This document shows positions 1 through 11,262 of a stretch of DNA of 64,000 nucleotides, piece by piece. Numbering within the stretch: position 1 is the first letter of the stretch; every line of letters begins with the position of its first letter. Under the pieces are notes generated by a model. It saw only the letters and a list, made by a program, of their open reading frames with translations, made no database searches and was not told where the DNA came from. This stretch comes from Bugula neritina. Its lineage: Eukaryota > Bryozoa > Gymnolaemata > Cheilostomatida > Bugulidae. The stretch lies in assembly GCA_964035545.1 (NCBI GenBank), contig OZ037767.1, forward strand, positions 1,244,680 through 1,308,679. Reading direction: 5' to 3'. The translations under genes were made by a program, and so were the position numbers.

Positions 1-81
1 TTATATCCAGAAGCACCCAAACACTATTTTCCAACCGGTGGTGGAGGAGCTGGAAGTTAACAAAATTACATGGCATTCAAG
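1..81 (+). pseudogene. GALNT exon-1 3' fragment, repeat unit A
   Basis: The window opens inside a copy of the last part of GALNT exon 1, nearly identical to 19756-19837. Reading frame 2 gives residues such as YIQKHPNT followed by [14 protein letters not shown], then a donor-like AG|GTAATC. Relative to the intact gene it carries I-to-F and P-to-H type changes. No GALNT exon 2 follows before the ARSB fragment and the GGT gene, so it cannot make a transferase. It is the left edge of segmental repeat unit A, and whatever precedes it lies outside the window. Confidence 0.85.
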
Positions 82-468
82 GTAATCAAATACTAGAGCT
101 CTTTCTCTTGGCATATTAAATGCTACAAGTCTTTCCATTGGTTCATCAAACTCTAAAGCTCTTTCTATTAGTATAAGGTTTTTCAAACTTATTAGTTTAT
201 AGACACCACATAATATTATAGCTTAGTACAACTTAGTACAGTGCAACTACGCTTTAATCACCTTTACACACATTGAATTGCTTGCTGTCTAGTAACTGTT
301 GAAGTATAAACAATAAACGTGATGCAATTCATTATAATACACTTGAGCAGTGTATTGTAGTTCTATACTATTTACTATCTTTTAAGGTTTAAGGCTATCA
401 GGTAGCTGGCTATCTCCTGCTATCACGTGCCATCATCTGCTGTTACCTGCCATCACCTGGTAGCATCT
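82..468 (+). other. Degenerate GALNT intron-1 remnant
   Basis: This stretch has no gene. It resembles the start of GALNT intron 1 (phrases such as 'gagctctttct' and 'ttggttcatcaa' recur at 10240-10330 and 19840-19990). It ends in a short run of imperfect repeats built on CACCTGGTAGC / CATCACCTGC that abuts the ARSB fragment. The same repeat is longer in unit B (10540-10700). Confidence 0.6.
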
Positions 469-616
469 GTAGGTAAAGTAGTAAAAGCGCTGACAGATCA
501 TGGTATGTGTGACAGCACAATTTATGTCATCCTTACAACGGACAATGGGGGTCAGGCCAGTGATAGATCACGCAAATTCCCCTTCAAAGAAAATAAAAAT
601 GCTTCATTTAAATCAG
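469..616 (+). pseudogene. ARSB exon-5 fragment, repeat unit A
   Basis: The translation contains VGKVVKAL and TTDNGGQAS, the sulfatase segment carrying the metal-binding Asp-Asn pair. It aligns with exon 5 of the complete ARSB-like gene at 40776-40934 on the minus strand. It ends in a donor-like CAG|GTAATT, and the following roughly 120 bp (to about 735) match ARSB intron 5. The other eight ARSB exons are absent here. The frame is open, but conserved positions differ from the intact copy (ASDRSRKFPFKENK against [14 protein letters not shown]). It is a captured exon inside the GGT duplication unit. Confidence 0.85.
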
Positions 617-910
617 GTAATTCTTATTTTGTCAATCAATAGCTAAATTTGATGGCAACAGTTATGGTGGAAATATTATAGAAAATATTTCATTATTGTG
701 ACATACTTACATCATCAGTTTTATTGTAAAATATTTTAATCAAACGTGAGATTTTGTCTTGGTATAATGTTGTATATATTCTCTTAATATTGTTGCATAA
801 TATAGGTCTAGTCACCGTCGTACATGTACCCTTTATAATGTGCATGTGTCTGATATAGTGTATGTTACTATGGGGATATGCAGCTTTGGCAGAGCAAACT
901 GAAAGCCAGC

Positions 911-1045
911 TTTGATTGGTCTACTACTATAAAGTCACTCTCACTGATTGGGTGAGTGTGAGTGGGCGTGTTATCACCTACAGTATGCTGTTACAATATA
1001 TATTAACTTGTGCATTTTCAGTTACGACTGCACACACTCTTCAAG
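911..1045 (+). promoter_or_regulatory. GGT copy A promoter / 5'UTR with short intron
   Basis: All three GGT copies share this upstream block. It has an inverted CCAAT (ATTGG, 915-919), a second ATTGG (947-951) immediately followed by a donor-like GTGAGT at 952, and TTTTCAG at 1015-1021 just before the 5'UTR and the ATG at 1046. The simplest reading is a noncoding exon ending at 951 and a 70-nt 5'UTR intron at 952-1021, with the upstream CCAAT as a promoter element. Conservation across copies is seen; the splice and NF-Y roles are inferred. Confidence 0.45.
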
Positions 1046-4000
1046 ATGGCTAACGAGACCTGTGGGTTCTCCTCAAAGACAAGGGCAGCTCTATACCTCC
1101 TTGTGGTCCTAATTGTGGTGGCCATTATTCTTGCCTGCGCAGCAATCATTGTGTCAACAGTACATAAGGCCCCCAACAAACAAGGTAAGTGAATAAGACA
1201 CTTGGACTAGCTGTTAACACAAACATTATTTGATTATTTTATGATCAATATAGATATACCTAAATAATCAACAAGAACAGGAAAAATAATCCATTGCGTG
1301 CAAAAAAATAATTTTATTTTATTCAGCAGCATTTTATATGGCAGTATCCGTTATAAACCAATGAAGTAAGTATATCTGCTGAATCTAGGCAAAGGTTTAC
1401 TCATGGGACTTTGTATAAAATACTACGCGCATTTTCGTTACCAATAAGTTTGCATTTTTGCATTTTTCTAAGAAAAAGCTAGATTTTCTCCAGGCTGCAT
1501 TGGTTTTGTTTAGTATTAACTACCTTTAGATGATCCAACTCCACTTTTCTATAGAAACATTTTTAGCTAGAGAGTATACTATTTACAATCAGTGTGACAA
1601 TGTAACGCTTACCAGTAAGTTAACTCAAGTGACATCGAGTGGTTAAATCTGACACAACTAAATTTACTAACTTTAAATAGTATAATTTGAACAATGTCAC
1701 ATAAAAATAGAAAGAGATGCGTGCACCAGTGAGTTGGTAGATACTTCAATGTCCTAGTTTCTGTCAGTTCTAAGTTGTGAGTATTAATAGTTATAAAAAC
1801 AAGGATTTGCATAACCATAATGCTAGTACACAGGTCTGTTGGTTTTGTGTTGCAATAGTATATTATTTGATTTCCCCAAACTCCAAGTTTCTGACTGCAA
1901 GTGTAAGGCAATCCCCAATAGAATAAAATAGAATTCTGTTTTGGCCTCTAAGCTCTAATTCACACACATAACTTTTTTTCAAACTAAGAGGTTGTTATAA
2001 GCATGTAATGATGTTTACACTGTTCTAGCTATTTAGAGTTTGGTTCTTTACTTATTCTTTACTGCTGTCTAAACTTGACAGTTTATATTATGTATGATCT
2101 ATTGGCTGCTGTATTTCTTGGAAACTCCATTATGTCTGGTCATTGATTAACTCATCTGACAGTCTGTAGGAATCTGACAAAGTAAACATATGTCAACCAA
2201 ATGGGGGTTTGGAACTATATAATGAACCTATAATAGGATGTGAAAAATCTAGGCTACAGAAAAGCTGACTGCCATAAATTTTCAATAAAGGGTAATTTAA
2301 AAACAACTTGTAGACAGAATGCTTGCTTTTTGATGACTTTTTTATGATAATAAAACAGCATTTGCAAAAAAAAACAATAAAATAAAGATTAAATAACCAT
2401 AAATTATAATGAAACATTTGGCAATCATTCATTATAGTGACAAGACTATAATATTAGTTTGAGTGTGTATTGCAGTTACAACTATACATTATATTTATTA
2501 ATGTATTATATTTTATCACTGAATCAAACAACATTGTTTTATAAGTATAAGTGACTGTTTCCACATCTAAACACTCTGCTAGTATTATTGCTGATATTTA
2601 CAAAAGAGAGTGATATTTCTGGAGCAGACGTACGAACTGATGAAGTAATATGGCCGTCAGTTCCAGATGATTCTGAAAATGTATACAGATTTGCCAGCGT
2701 TGCTTGTGCTGAGAAGAATTGTTCAACTATTGGAGTGTGAGATGTGTTACTAATACTAATAGTGTTTGTACCTGCTCTTGTAAAGGATATATTTTGTAAA
2801 TAGACTATTAGCTGTATAAGTATTATAGTAGAAGTATATATACTATTAGCTGTATAAGTATTATAGTAGAAGTAAATAGACTATTAGCTGTATAAGTATT
2901 ATAGTAGAAGTAAATAGACTATTAGCTGTATAAGTATTATAGTAGAAGTATATATACTATTAGCTGTATAAGTATTATAGTAGAAGTATATATACTATTA
3001 GCTATATAAGTATTATAGTAGAAGTATAATATAGACTATTAGCTGTATAAGTATTATAGTAGAAGTAAATAGACTATTAGCTGTATAAGTATTATAGTAG
3101 AAGTATATATACTATTAGCTATATAAGTATTATAGTAGAAGTATAATATAGACTATTAGCTGTATAAGTATTATAGTAGAAGTAAATAGACTATTAGCTG
3201 TATAAGTATTATAGTAGAAGTATATAGACTATTAGCTGTATAAGTATTATAGTAGAAGTATATATACTATTAGCTATATAAGTATTATAGTAGAAGTATA
3301 TTACTGTGTTTCCATATTACTATATTAGGTACTATGTTATTATATAAATATATGTTACTATATACTATATATTACTATATGCTATATCAATATATTACTC
3401 TATTACTACACTATAACACCATAGCTCTATGTATAACACATTTACAGGCAGATGCTAGCCGAAGAGGGTTCTGGGATAGATGCAATGATAGCAGTCTCAT
3501 TGTGTCTAGGTGTGACCAGAACTCTATCTAGTGGTGTAGGTGGAGGTGGTTTCACTACGTACTATAACAGGTACTTGTTATGTAACACTGACTTACAAAA
3601 AATGATACTTGAGTATAAGTTTATAATATGAGTAAATTACTTTTCAAGGTTTAATAAGCAAGCTGAAGATATCCATCATATACAGTTACTCAGTGTGACT
3701 GCAAAAGACTGCTTGTAAACTGAGAAGTTAATTCAGAGAGTTTTGATTGCAATATACCTATGGTAGCATTTAGCAATGTCTTATGTATTGAATGTTTAAC
3801 TCAAATGTTTACCATGAACTTTCAACTATCATGACTGCAACTGTAAACATTTTAAAACCCTGTAGTTGCAACATTGCTATGTAGGGAGACGATGAAGCCG
3901 TATGTTCTAGACTACAGGGATACTGCTCCAGCCGTAGCCAACAGTACCATGTACATAAATAACTCTCAGATTAGTCCAAATATAGGTAATAGATACTTAT

Positions 4001-7000
4001 TCTTGGCAGAATAAGATGCTTAGCAATGGGGAGTGAGCTCTTACTCTTACCACTCGTAGGAATGAGGTAGTAGGAACTAAGTTTGTCAGAGAGCATCTAT
4101 TTTGTTGAATCATAAAGGCTCACTTGATTCTGCTCCGTTCTCAGGGGCTGGAAACTGTTCTATATGATGACATTCTGCTTTGTAGTTTAATAGTTTCTAG
4201 TATAATAGTGAACACAGAAAATAGCTCATCATATCATTCAATTCCACTCTTCAGTGTTGATTCAATGAAAACTTTGTTTCTAACTAGAGTTAGTTGCAGC
4301 TTTTTTCGATCATTAAAACATAAATATTTTGCTCATAAACTAAACAGACAATCATGACAGTTAGTGAAAATTTGATACGGAATATTATAGGGGGAGGTTC
4401 TATAGCCGTTCCTGGAGAAATAGCTGGTACCTGGGAGCTACACCAAAAGTTTGGTAAACTCAACTGGTCACGTCTGTTTGAGCCATCAATTGAGTTAGCA
4501 GAAAATGGAATCACTCTAAATGCATATGTGGCTGGTTACTTACTACGCCTCTTTGACTCCTTTGATGATCAACTTAAGTGAGTTAGATTTCTAAAACGTT
4601 GATTTGCTGTAATATTTAATGCCATTTGTTTGAAGAAACTGTCTTTACAGATGGAACATGTCTGTTGAAGCACCTTAAACTAAACTATTCAAAATAATAC
4701 AGAGCAATATTCACAGACCCAGAAACTGGAGAAGTAAAAAAGGAAGGAGATACGGTAGTATTTACCAAACTGGCTGAAACTTACAGACGTATAGCAGCAG
4801 AAGGACCAGAAACTTTCTACAACGGAAGTCTGAGAGACGATATTGTGGCTGATTTAGAAGAGCTAGGTGATATAAAATACATAACCTACTTGAAGTACAC
4901 ATGCACTTAGCTTCTATCTAACCATATACTAGAAATTAGACTATTTTCTTATCAACAGATGTGAGGTTTGAAACTGGAGGTTTTGTATGTATGTAGCTGG
5001 GACTACTTCTTGTCAGATGATTCAACATTATATTTTCCTACAGATGGGCAGACAATCTTTAAAGAAGACTTGGAAAATTACAAACCAGAAGTTAGAGAAC
5101 CTTTACAGAGCTCAGTAGAAAATGGAGGTTATAAACTTATATCTGTACCACCACCATCTGGAGGAGTGGTAGTTCAGTATATACTCAATATATTAGATGG
5201 TGAGTTCTACACAACAAGCTGATATACATTTTACTAATTAAGTATCAGGACTATTATATTGGGTGATGCTTTTATAGGATATGAATTTACTTCTTCGTCT
5301 GTTTCACCAAAACTGGAAGAAATTCCATCAACAGCCACGACCTACCATCAGATAATTGAGGCAGTAAAGTTTGCATACGCTTCCAGAATGAATCTTGGTG
5401 ATGGGTCATTTGTGGATGTGTCAGAGGTGAGTTAGTAGTTGATATGTGACAGGTGCGCTATTAGTTGACATGTGACAGTAGAGCTATCAGCTGACATGTG
5501 ACAGCTGGTGAGCTATTAGTTGACATGTGAGCTATTAGTTGACATGTGACAGTAGAGTTAGTAGTTGACATGTGACAGCTGGTGAGCTACTAGTTGACAG
5601 GTGCGCTATTAGTTGACATGTGACAGTAGAGTTAGTAGTTGACATGTGACAGCTGGTGAGCTACTAGTTGACATGTGTCAGAAGTGAGCTATTACCTGAC
5701 ATGTGACAGGTGAGTTATTAGCCGACATGCAACAGTTGATGAGCCATTAGTTGACATGTGTCAGAGGTGCGTTATTAGTTGACATGTGACAGGTGAGCTA
5801 TTAGTTGACATGTGACAGGTGAGTTATTATCCCTTTACATACGCATAATTGATGGTTGTAGTTATTAGTTGACATGTGACAGGTGAGTTTATATATTAAG
5901 CAGTTTGCTGATGTGGAAACTTTAAATTTAGTATTAATTGCTGCAGTAAGTTTCTATATTAAGATATACAAAGTTTGAAGAAATTAATAATTTCTATTTT
6001 TAGTTGGTAGCAAATATGACAAGCTCAGAGTTTAGTGAAGAAATCAGACAGAAGATTACAGACAGTAGAACTCATAATGTTGAATACTATGGAGTGACCA
6101 CTGATGCTAGGAGAACAACTGGGACCAGTCAAATATCCATACTGACAGGAAATGGAGATGCTGTATCCACTACTACAACCATCAATTATGCGTATGTTTA
6201 CTCTCGCATCACTTCTGGGTAACATCGCATATAGGTAAAAGAACTCTGACGCATGCATTACCAATTAAATGCTTTTTTTACTGCGAATGCCTTAAAATAG
6301 TCGAACTACTTTTTTCCTATGTCTTCAAACTTTTCTTACTAATTTCAACAATAATTAACATTATAGTGTTTAACTAAGCCCAATTAGCTGCCAATATATG
6401 TATTTTTCACACTGCAGGTGGGGTTCTAAAAGAATGGGGAAGAGAACTGGTATAATATTCAACAACCTCATGGATGACTTCTCCATGCCGGATAAACCGA
6501 GCTGGTCCAATGACTCATGGGTGGCTCCTTCCAACTCCGCCAACTGGATAGAACCAGGAAAGAGACCTCTGTCATCCATGAGCCCGACTGTGGTAGTTGA
6601 CCAAAATGGAGATGTTGTCATGGTAACAGGGGGGTCTGGAGGGTCAAAGATCATCACAGCAACTGCTTTGGTAATTCTCATACTTGTTCAATGTTTGAAT
6701 AAATTTGAGCTTTCTTATTCAGTTTGAAAATTGAATGCTTTAGCAAACTATACTGGTTAGATGATTATATTATATACATATAAGATTTTGTTAACTGTTT
6801 GATGACTTTAGACTCTGATAAACCGGCTCTGGTTTGGTATGAACCTAACAGAAGCTGTATCTAGACCCAGACTACACAGTCAGTTACTACCAGACAATGT
6901 CTTGTATGAGAACAGATTCCCAATGGTATGGTACAATCAAACTACTCTACAATCTATAAATAATATTATGTTATAAAATATTATATGGAAGAGTTAATCA

Positions 7001-7346
7001 ACCTTTTTACTTTTCAACAATCTATATAATAATATTTAATATTGATTTATATATACTTCTTATTGTCTAGTAACTAGTTAATGTGTTGCTATAGTTTAGT
7101 CTTAGTAAATAACGTAAATTTTCAGCCTTCTATACTAAAATAGCAAATTGCATGCATACACATTCATAATAAGCAATGCAAAATCAACTCTATTTTTAGG
7201 AATATGTTGATGAATTGATTAAAAAAGGTCACAAAATGGAGTTCCACACGTCCAACATTCCCGCCAGTGAATCAGTTGGTGTTTACGAGGAAAGTATCTT
7301 AGGAGTTAGTGATTTCAGACGCCAAGGGGCTGCAGACGGATTTTAA
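1046..7346 (+). CDS. GGT: Gamma-glutamyltransferase copy A (12 coding exons)
   Basis: Type II membrane gamma-glutamyl hydrolase/transferase that cleaves glutathione and other gamma-glutamyl compounds outside the cell. Exons: 1046-1184, 2607-2736, 3448-3570, 3885-3985, 4361-4577, 4703-4866, 5044-5199, 5278-5426, 6004-6191, 6418-6670, 6812-6925 and 7200-7346. They join in frame to 626 aa. Visible features are a short cytosolic N-terminus, a membrane anchor at about residues 15-39, the substrate Arg in YRDTAP, PPPSGG, the autocleavage/nucleophile Thr (about residue 434) in TTGTSQ, and PLSSMSP. Human GGT1 has GTAH where this copy has GTSQ. Two oddities are specific to A: the exon 2 acceptor AG seen in B and C is AA here, so splicing must use an AG 3 nt downstream, losing one codon; and the conserved AEGGSG of exon 3 is AEEGSG. 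It is either an active paralogue or in early decay. Confidence 0.88.
2801..3300 (+). repeat. 35-38 bp minisatellite in GGT-A intron 2
   Basis: About 13 near-identical units of the type ACTATTAGCTGTATAAG + TATTATAGTAGAAGTA run head to tail. Units alternate between AAATAG and TATATA linkers, indicating higher-order duplication. The array starts about 65 nt after the exon 2 donor. It is missing from copies B and C, which have other repeats at this place. Confidence 0.9.
5427..5885 (+). repeat. Splice-donor minisatellite after GGT-A exon 8
   Basis: The array begins exactly at the exon 8 donor (GAG|GTGAGT). It consists of about 17 variants of a roughly 26-nt unit, GTGAGCTATTAGTTGACATG + TGACAG. 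Many units therefore begin with a donor consensus and end with AG, giving repeated AG|GTGAG junctions. The same array is shorter in copy B (16106-16290) and copy C (about 29400-29531). Confidence 0.9.
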
Positions 7347-7351
7347 CTTCA

Positions 7352-7357
7352 AATAAA
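7352..7357 (+). terminator. Poly(A) signal of GGT-A
   Basis: AATAAA lies only 5 nt after the TAA stop and is conserved at the same place in copy B (17590-17595). If used, the 3'UTR would be extremely short. Copy C has AATAAC at this position. Confidence 0.45.
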
Positions 7358-7720
7358 CCTTGCATCATGCCACTAGAATATATTTTGCTTTAAAATAGAA
7401 TATTTTATATGTAATATGTATTCACCTTTTGTGCCATTTTATTATACTGTAGCATATTATGCATGCATTATAATATTTCTTACTATTTTACTTCTATGAG
7501 GTAAAAAGTAAAATTTATAATTATTTACAGCTAGAAGAGGTTTTTTAATAATCAAATGGGTTGTGGATACTAAGATTAGTAAAGGTTATGTAGCGGCCGC
7601 TTATATGTTTTGGTGTTGATAGTACTTTATTGGAGTCGTAAGTCTCGACTGATGCCATAAGGCAACGTGAAAACTATAATAGTAATATGTGAAGCAACAT
7701 GTTAGTAAAAATATACAAAG
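7358..7720. other. GGT-A 3' flank and end of the A/B homology
   Basis: Up to about 7590 the sequence matches the flank of copy B (17590-17830). At about 7593 the match stops and unrelated sequence begins, starting with GCGGCCGC. The rest leads into the retrotransposon fragment. No gene is seen. Confidence 0.7.
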
Positions 7721-8450
7721 ATGTATAATAAGTCACCAAGTTATTGTCAAACAATTAAGATTTCATATTCTATTAAAATGCAGAATTTAAACATTTTTCT
7801 GTTGAGTAGTCCACATTATCACAGAGCTAATGGAGCATCTGAGCGAGGGGTAAGGGCCATCAAAAGCATGCTTGCAAAAGAAAAAGATTCTTATTTGGCT
7901 TTGTTAGCCTATAGATCATCACCGCAGTTCAGCTCATACTCTCCAGTAGATTTGTTAATGGGTAGAAAATTGAGATCCACTGTACCCATTTATCCGGATA
8001 AGCTTAAACCTGAACTCCCTAACCATGATTTATTCAAAAGGAGCAATGATCAGTATAAAGAGAAAAGGAAAGAATATCATGACAAAAATCCTAAAGTACG
8101 CCGTCTGTTGCCACTAAATAAAGGAGACAATGTGATGGTGAGAGATATGCAAAGAGAAGGCTATGCTGCCTCGTCTTCAGATAATATTACTCGTCGAACA
8201 AATGTCATGACTGACACTGGATCTTTAATACGTAACAGAGCTGATATAACTAATATCCCAACACGATGTTCTGATCGAACAAGAAAAGTGCCACGCTACT
8301 TAACAGATTTTAATTGCACATAATTTATTATCCACGCTTGTAGCATAAGTTGCACTCGATTTAATTTCTGTTGTCAAACCGTTTCTTTTGTGTCTTATTT
8401 TTTGTAGCCTGAAACTAAAGAGGGGATGCTGTAATATTTACACAGTTTAT
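7721..8450 (+). mobile_element. Ty3/gypsy-type LTR retrotransposon fragment (integrase C-terminus)
   Basis: An open frame at 7721-8323 encodes the end of a retrotransposon integrase. It contains SSPHYHRANGASERGV, then YLALLAYRSSP and a PVDLLMGRKLRS block, all typical of the integrase core and C-terminal part of Ty3/gypsy polyproteins. The first 30 or so residues do not look like integrase, and there is no protease, RT or RNase H upstream, so the element is 5'-truncated. Downstream, at about 8417-8428, is a purine run (AAAGAGGGGATG) like a polypurine tract, followed by TGTAATATT at 8430, which could be the start of a 3' LTR. I did not find a second LTR. Confidence 0.8.
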
Positions 8451-8706
8451 GTAAACTTGGAGTTACCTTTTCTTGATGTTTTAGCTGATCAATTAATATT
8501 CTGTTTTTGAAAAATATAGTCACTTCCTGTTCGACAAATTGTAGTGCTTGATTAAAACAATTTGAAGATGAAAATTAATTCACTAATAATTGCTAGATAA
8601 ATAGACATCAAAAGAATGAAACAGTTGGGTTTGTATAAAATAAAGAAACATTCCCATAGGCATAAATTACACCTTTTGGTAATTGTGTTGTATGGTTTCG
8701 CTTTCC
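8451..8706. other. Possible 3' LTR remnant
   Basis: This AT-rich sequence follows the putative polypurine tract. It has no ORF and I could not find a second copy in the window, so its LTR nature is only inferred from position. Confidence 0.3.
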
Positions 8707-9066
8707 TTAATATTTTTTCCAACCCAAATGATGTTTAATGTTTTTGCTAGTTAGTTGCCAAATGTATTTGCTAAGTTCTGAATGATTTGCTATTTCCTTG
8801 TTTTTGAATGATGATTTGTGGTTTGCGTATCTTAGTTTGAACGGTCCTTCACTTAGGCCAATGTATGTGGCAGGTTCGTTTTCGGTGGTTTCCACAGTTG
8901 CTTGGTATATAACTCTGCTCTCCTGGCAGTTTCCTTTCAGTGGACAACTTTCTTTTTCTCTGCAGTTGCAGTTTTTTCTGGGGGTTTTGAACTTGTAGGA
9001 CCTATAAAATAATAAAAATATATCAAATTTACAGAATTTGTCTTTTAATTTCAAAATTACATACAC
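8707..9066 (-). mobile_element. GIY-YIG fragment of a Penelope-like retroelement
   Basis: The 119-aa frame contains CNCREKESCPLKGNCQ, then VIYQATV, TYIGLSEGPFKLRYANH, and HSELSKYIW. This Cys-rich motif plus a GIY-YIG endonuclease core (YQA...TYIGL...R...H) is the typical C-terminal module of Penelope-like retroelements in invertebrates. The reverse transcriptase that should precede it is not present, and the frame stops soon after the Trp, so the copy is truncated at both ends. Confidence 0.75.
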
Positions 9067-9750
<684 letters not shown>

Positions 9751-9814
9751 CAACACATACAAAGTACAAATTGGGTTGGAGATCAAGAAATAAAATAAGT
9801 ACAAATAGTTCATG

Positions 9815-10103
9815 TTTATAAGCCACATGCCCAATTGTTGGCTCTGGGCAGTAAATTCCCTTATTGGTAGGTGAAATTCAGTCAACATGATATTCTAGAA
9901 TATTCATGCAAAGAACTCGTTTATAAAAACAGTAGTCAATACAGCCTCTTATTTACTATTTACTATTTAACGCTAGGCTTATAATGAATGAACAGCTGCA
10001 TGAGTGCATAGTGTTTGTCATGCAAATAAGCTTCATTCAAGCACTACGCTATGCACAACTACAAAAAGAAGCGGCTACCACAGCAACACTAGCGTGCTGA
10101 CAT
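9815..10103 (+). other. Duplicated GALNT upstream region, repeat unit B
   Basis: This matches the flank upstream of the intact GALNT gene (about 18600-18905). Shared phrases include TTGTCATGCAAATAAGCTTC and GCACAACTAC. The homology then jumps directly to the 3' end of GALNT exon 1, so about 780 bp containing the start codon and most of exon 1 are deleted in this copy. Confidence 0.75.
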
Positions 10104-10236
10104 CTCAGGATGTACATACAGAGTTCTCACCAGGCTGGGCTGAAGCAGCTCTACATTATATCCAGAAGCACCCTAAAACTATTGTCCAACCGGTGGTGGA
10201 GGAACTGGAAGTCAACAAGATAACATGGCCTTCGAG
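10104..10236 (+). pseudogene. GALNT exon-1 3' fragment, repeat unit B
   Basis: The frame reads [18 protein letters not shown] and onward to NKITWPSR, with an intact donor AG|GTAATC. It matches residues 244-287 of the intact GALNT gene, including the metal-binding DxH motif. The start codon and the first 240 or so codons are missing and no exon 2 follows. It is a partial duplication that retains the parental upstream region, so it might still be transcribed, but it cannot encode an enzyme. Confidence 0.88.
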
Positions 10237-10529
10237 GTAATCAAATGCAACAGCTCTTTCCATTGGTATATTAAATGCTAAAAGTCTTTTCATTGGTTCA
10301 TCTTTCTATTAGGGTTTTCGAACTTCTTACTAATTAGACACCACATCACATTATAGCTTATTCTTATTCAATACAGTGCAACTACGATTTAATAATCTTT
10401 ACACACATTAAATTATTGTTGCCTTCTGTCTAACAACTGTTTAGTATAAACAATAAACATGATACAAGTTTTTAATACACTTTAGCAGCACATATTGCGG
10501 TAATTTATGCTATTTACTATTTTTAAGAG

Positions 10530-10699
10530 TTAAAAGCTATCAGATATAACCTGGCTATCACCTGGTAGCACCTGGTAGTACCTGGTAGTACCTGGTAGCG
10601 TCTGCAGTCATCACCTGCCATCACCTGCAGCAATCACCTGGTAGCCCCTGCCATCACCTGGTAGCACCTGCCATCACCCGGTAGCTCCTGGTAGCATCT
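10530..10699 (+). repeat. CACCTGGTAGC minisatellite, unit B
   Basis: Irregular units of CACCTGGTAGCACCTG and CATCACCTGC abut the ARSB fragment. The short counterpart in unit A is at about 410-468, and a different array (CACCTACTGT) occupies the corresponding intron of the intact GALNT gene. Confidence 0.8.
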
Positions 10700-10843
10700 G
10701 TAAGTAAAGTAAAGCGCTGACAGATCATGGTATGTGTGACAACACAGTTTATGTCCTCCTTACAACGGACAATGGGGGTCAGGCCAGTGATAGATCACGC
10801 AAATTCCCCTTCAGAGAAAATAAAAATGCTTCATTTGAATCAG
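10700..10843 (+). pseudogene. ARSB exon-5 fragment, repeat unit B
   Basis: A second captured ARSB exon 5, closest to the copy at 469-616. Relative to unit A it has a 4-nt deletion near its start (GTAAGTAAAGTAAAGCGCTG against GTAGGTAAAGTAGTAAAAGC plus four), which breaks the frame there. The TTDNGGQ segment remains readable. It is followed by ARSB intron-5-like sequence to about 10985. Confidence 0.85.
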
Positions 10844-11131
10844 GTAATTCTTATTTTGTCAATCAATGGCTAAATCTGATGGTAACAGTTATGGGAAAAT
10901 GTTAGAGAAAATATTTCATTATTGTGACATACATACATCATCAGTGTTATTATAAAATATTTTAATCAAATGCGAGATTCTGTCTTGGTATAATGCTGTA
11001 TATATCTTAATATTGTTACATAATATATGTCTCATCATCATACAGGTACGATCTTTATGTGTGACTGATAATATACTGTATGTTACTATATGGATGTGCA
11101 GTTTTGGCAGACCAAACTGCAAACCAGTTTG

Positions 11132-11262
11132 ATTGGTCCACTACTTTAAAGTCATCCTCACCGATTGGGTGAGTTTGAGTGGGCGTATTATCACCTACAA
11201 CATGCTGTTACAACATATATCAACTTGTACACTTTCAGTTACGGTTGCACACACTCTTCAAG
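11132..11262 (+). promoter_or_regulatory. GGT copy B promoter / 5'UTR with short intron
   Basis: Same layout as in copy A: ATTGG at 11132-11136, ATTGG|GTGAGT with the donor at 11169, and CTTTCAG ending at 11238. This gives a predicted 70-nt 5'UTR intron, the same length as in copy A, followed by the ATG at 11263. The function is inferred from conservation between copies. Confidence 0.45.

Noticed and set aside
6370-6681. Antisense frames opposite GGT exon 10 (also 16754-17029 and 28437-28712)
   Set aside because: They recur in every GGT copy only because the sense exon is conserved; no independent support.
7593-7600. GCGGCCGC site at the end of A/B homology, possible vector or cloning join
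   Set aside because: A single rare-cutter site without any vector sequence; more simply the edge of the inserted or diverged segment, though an assembly join cannot be excluded.
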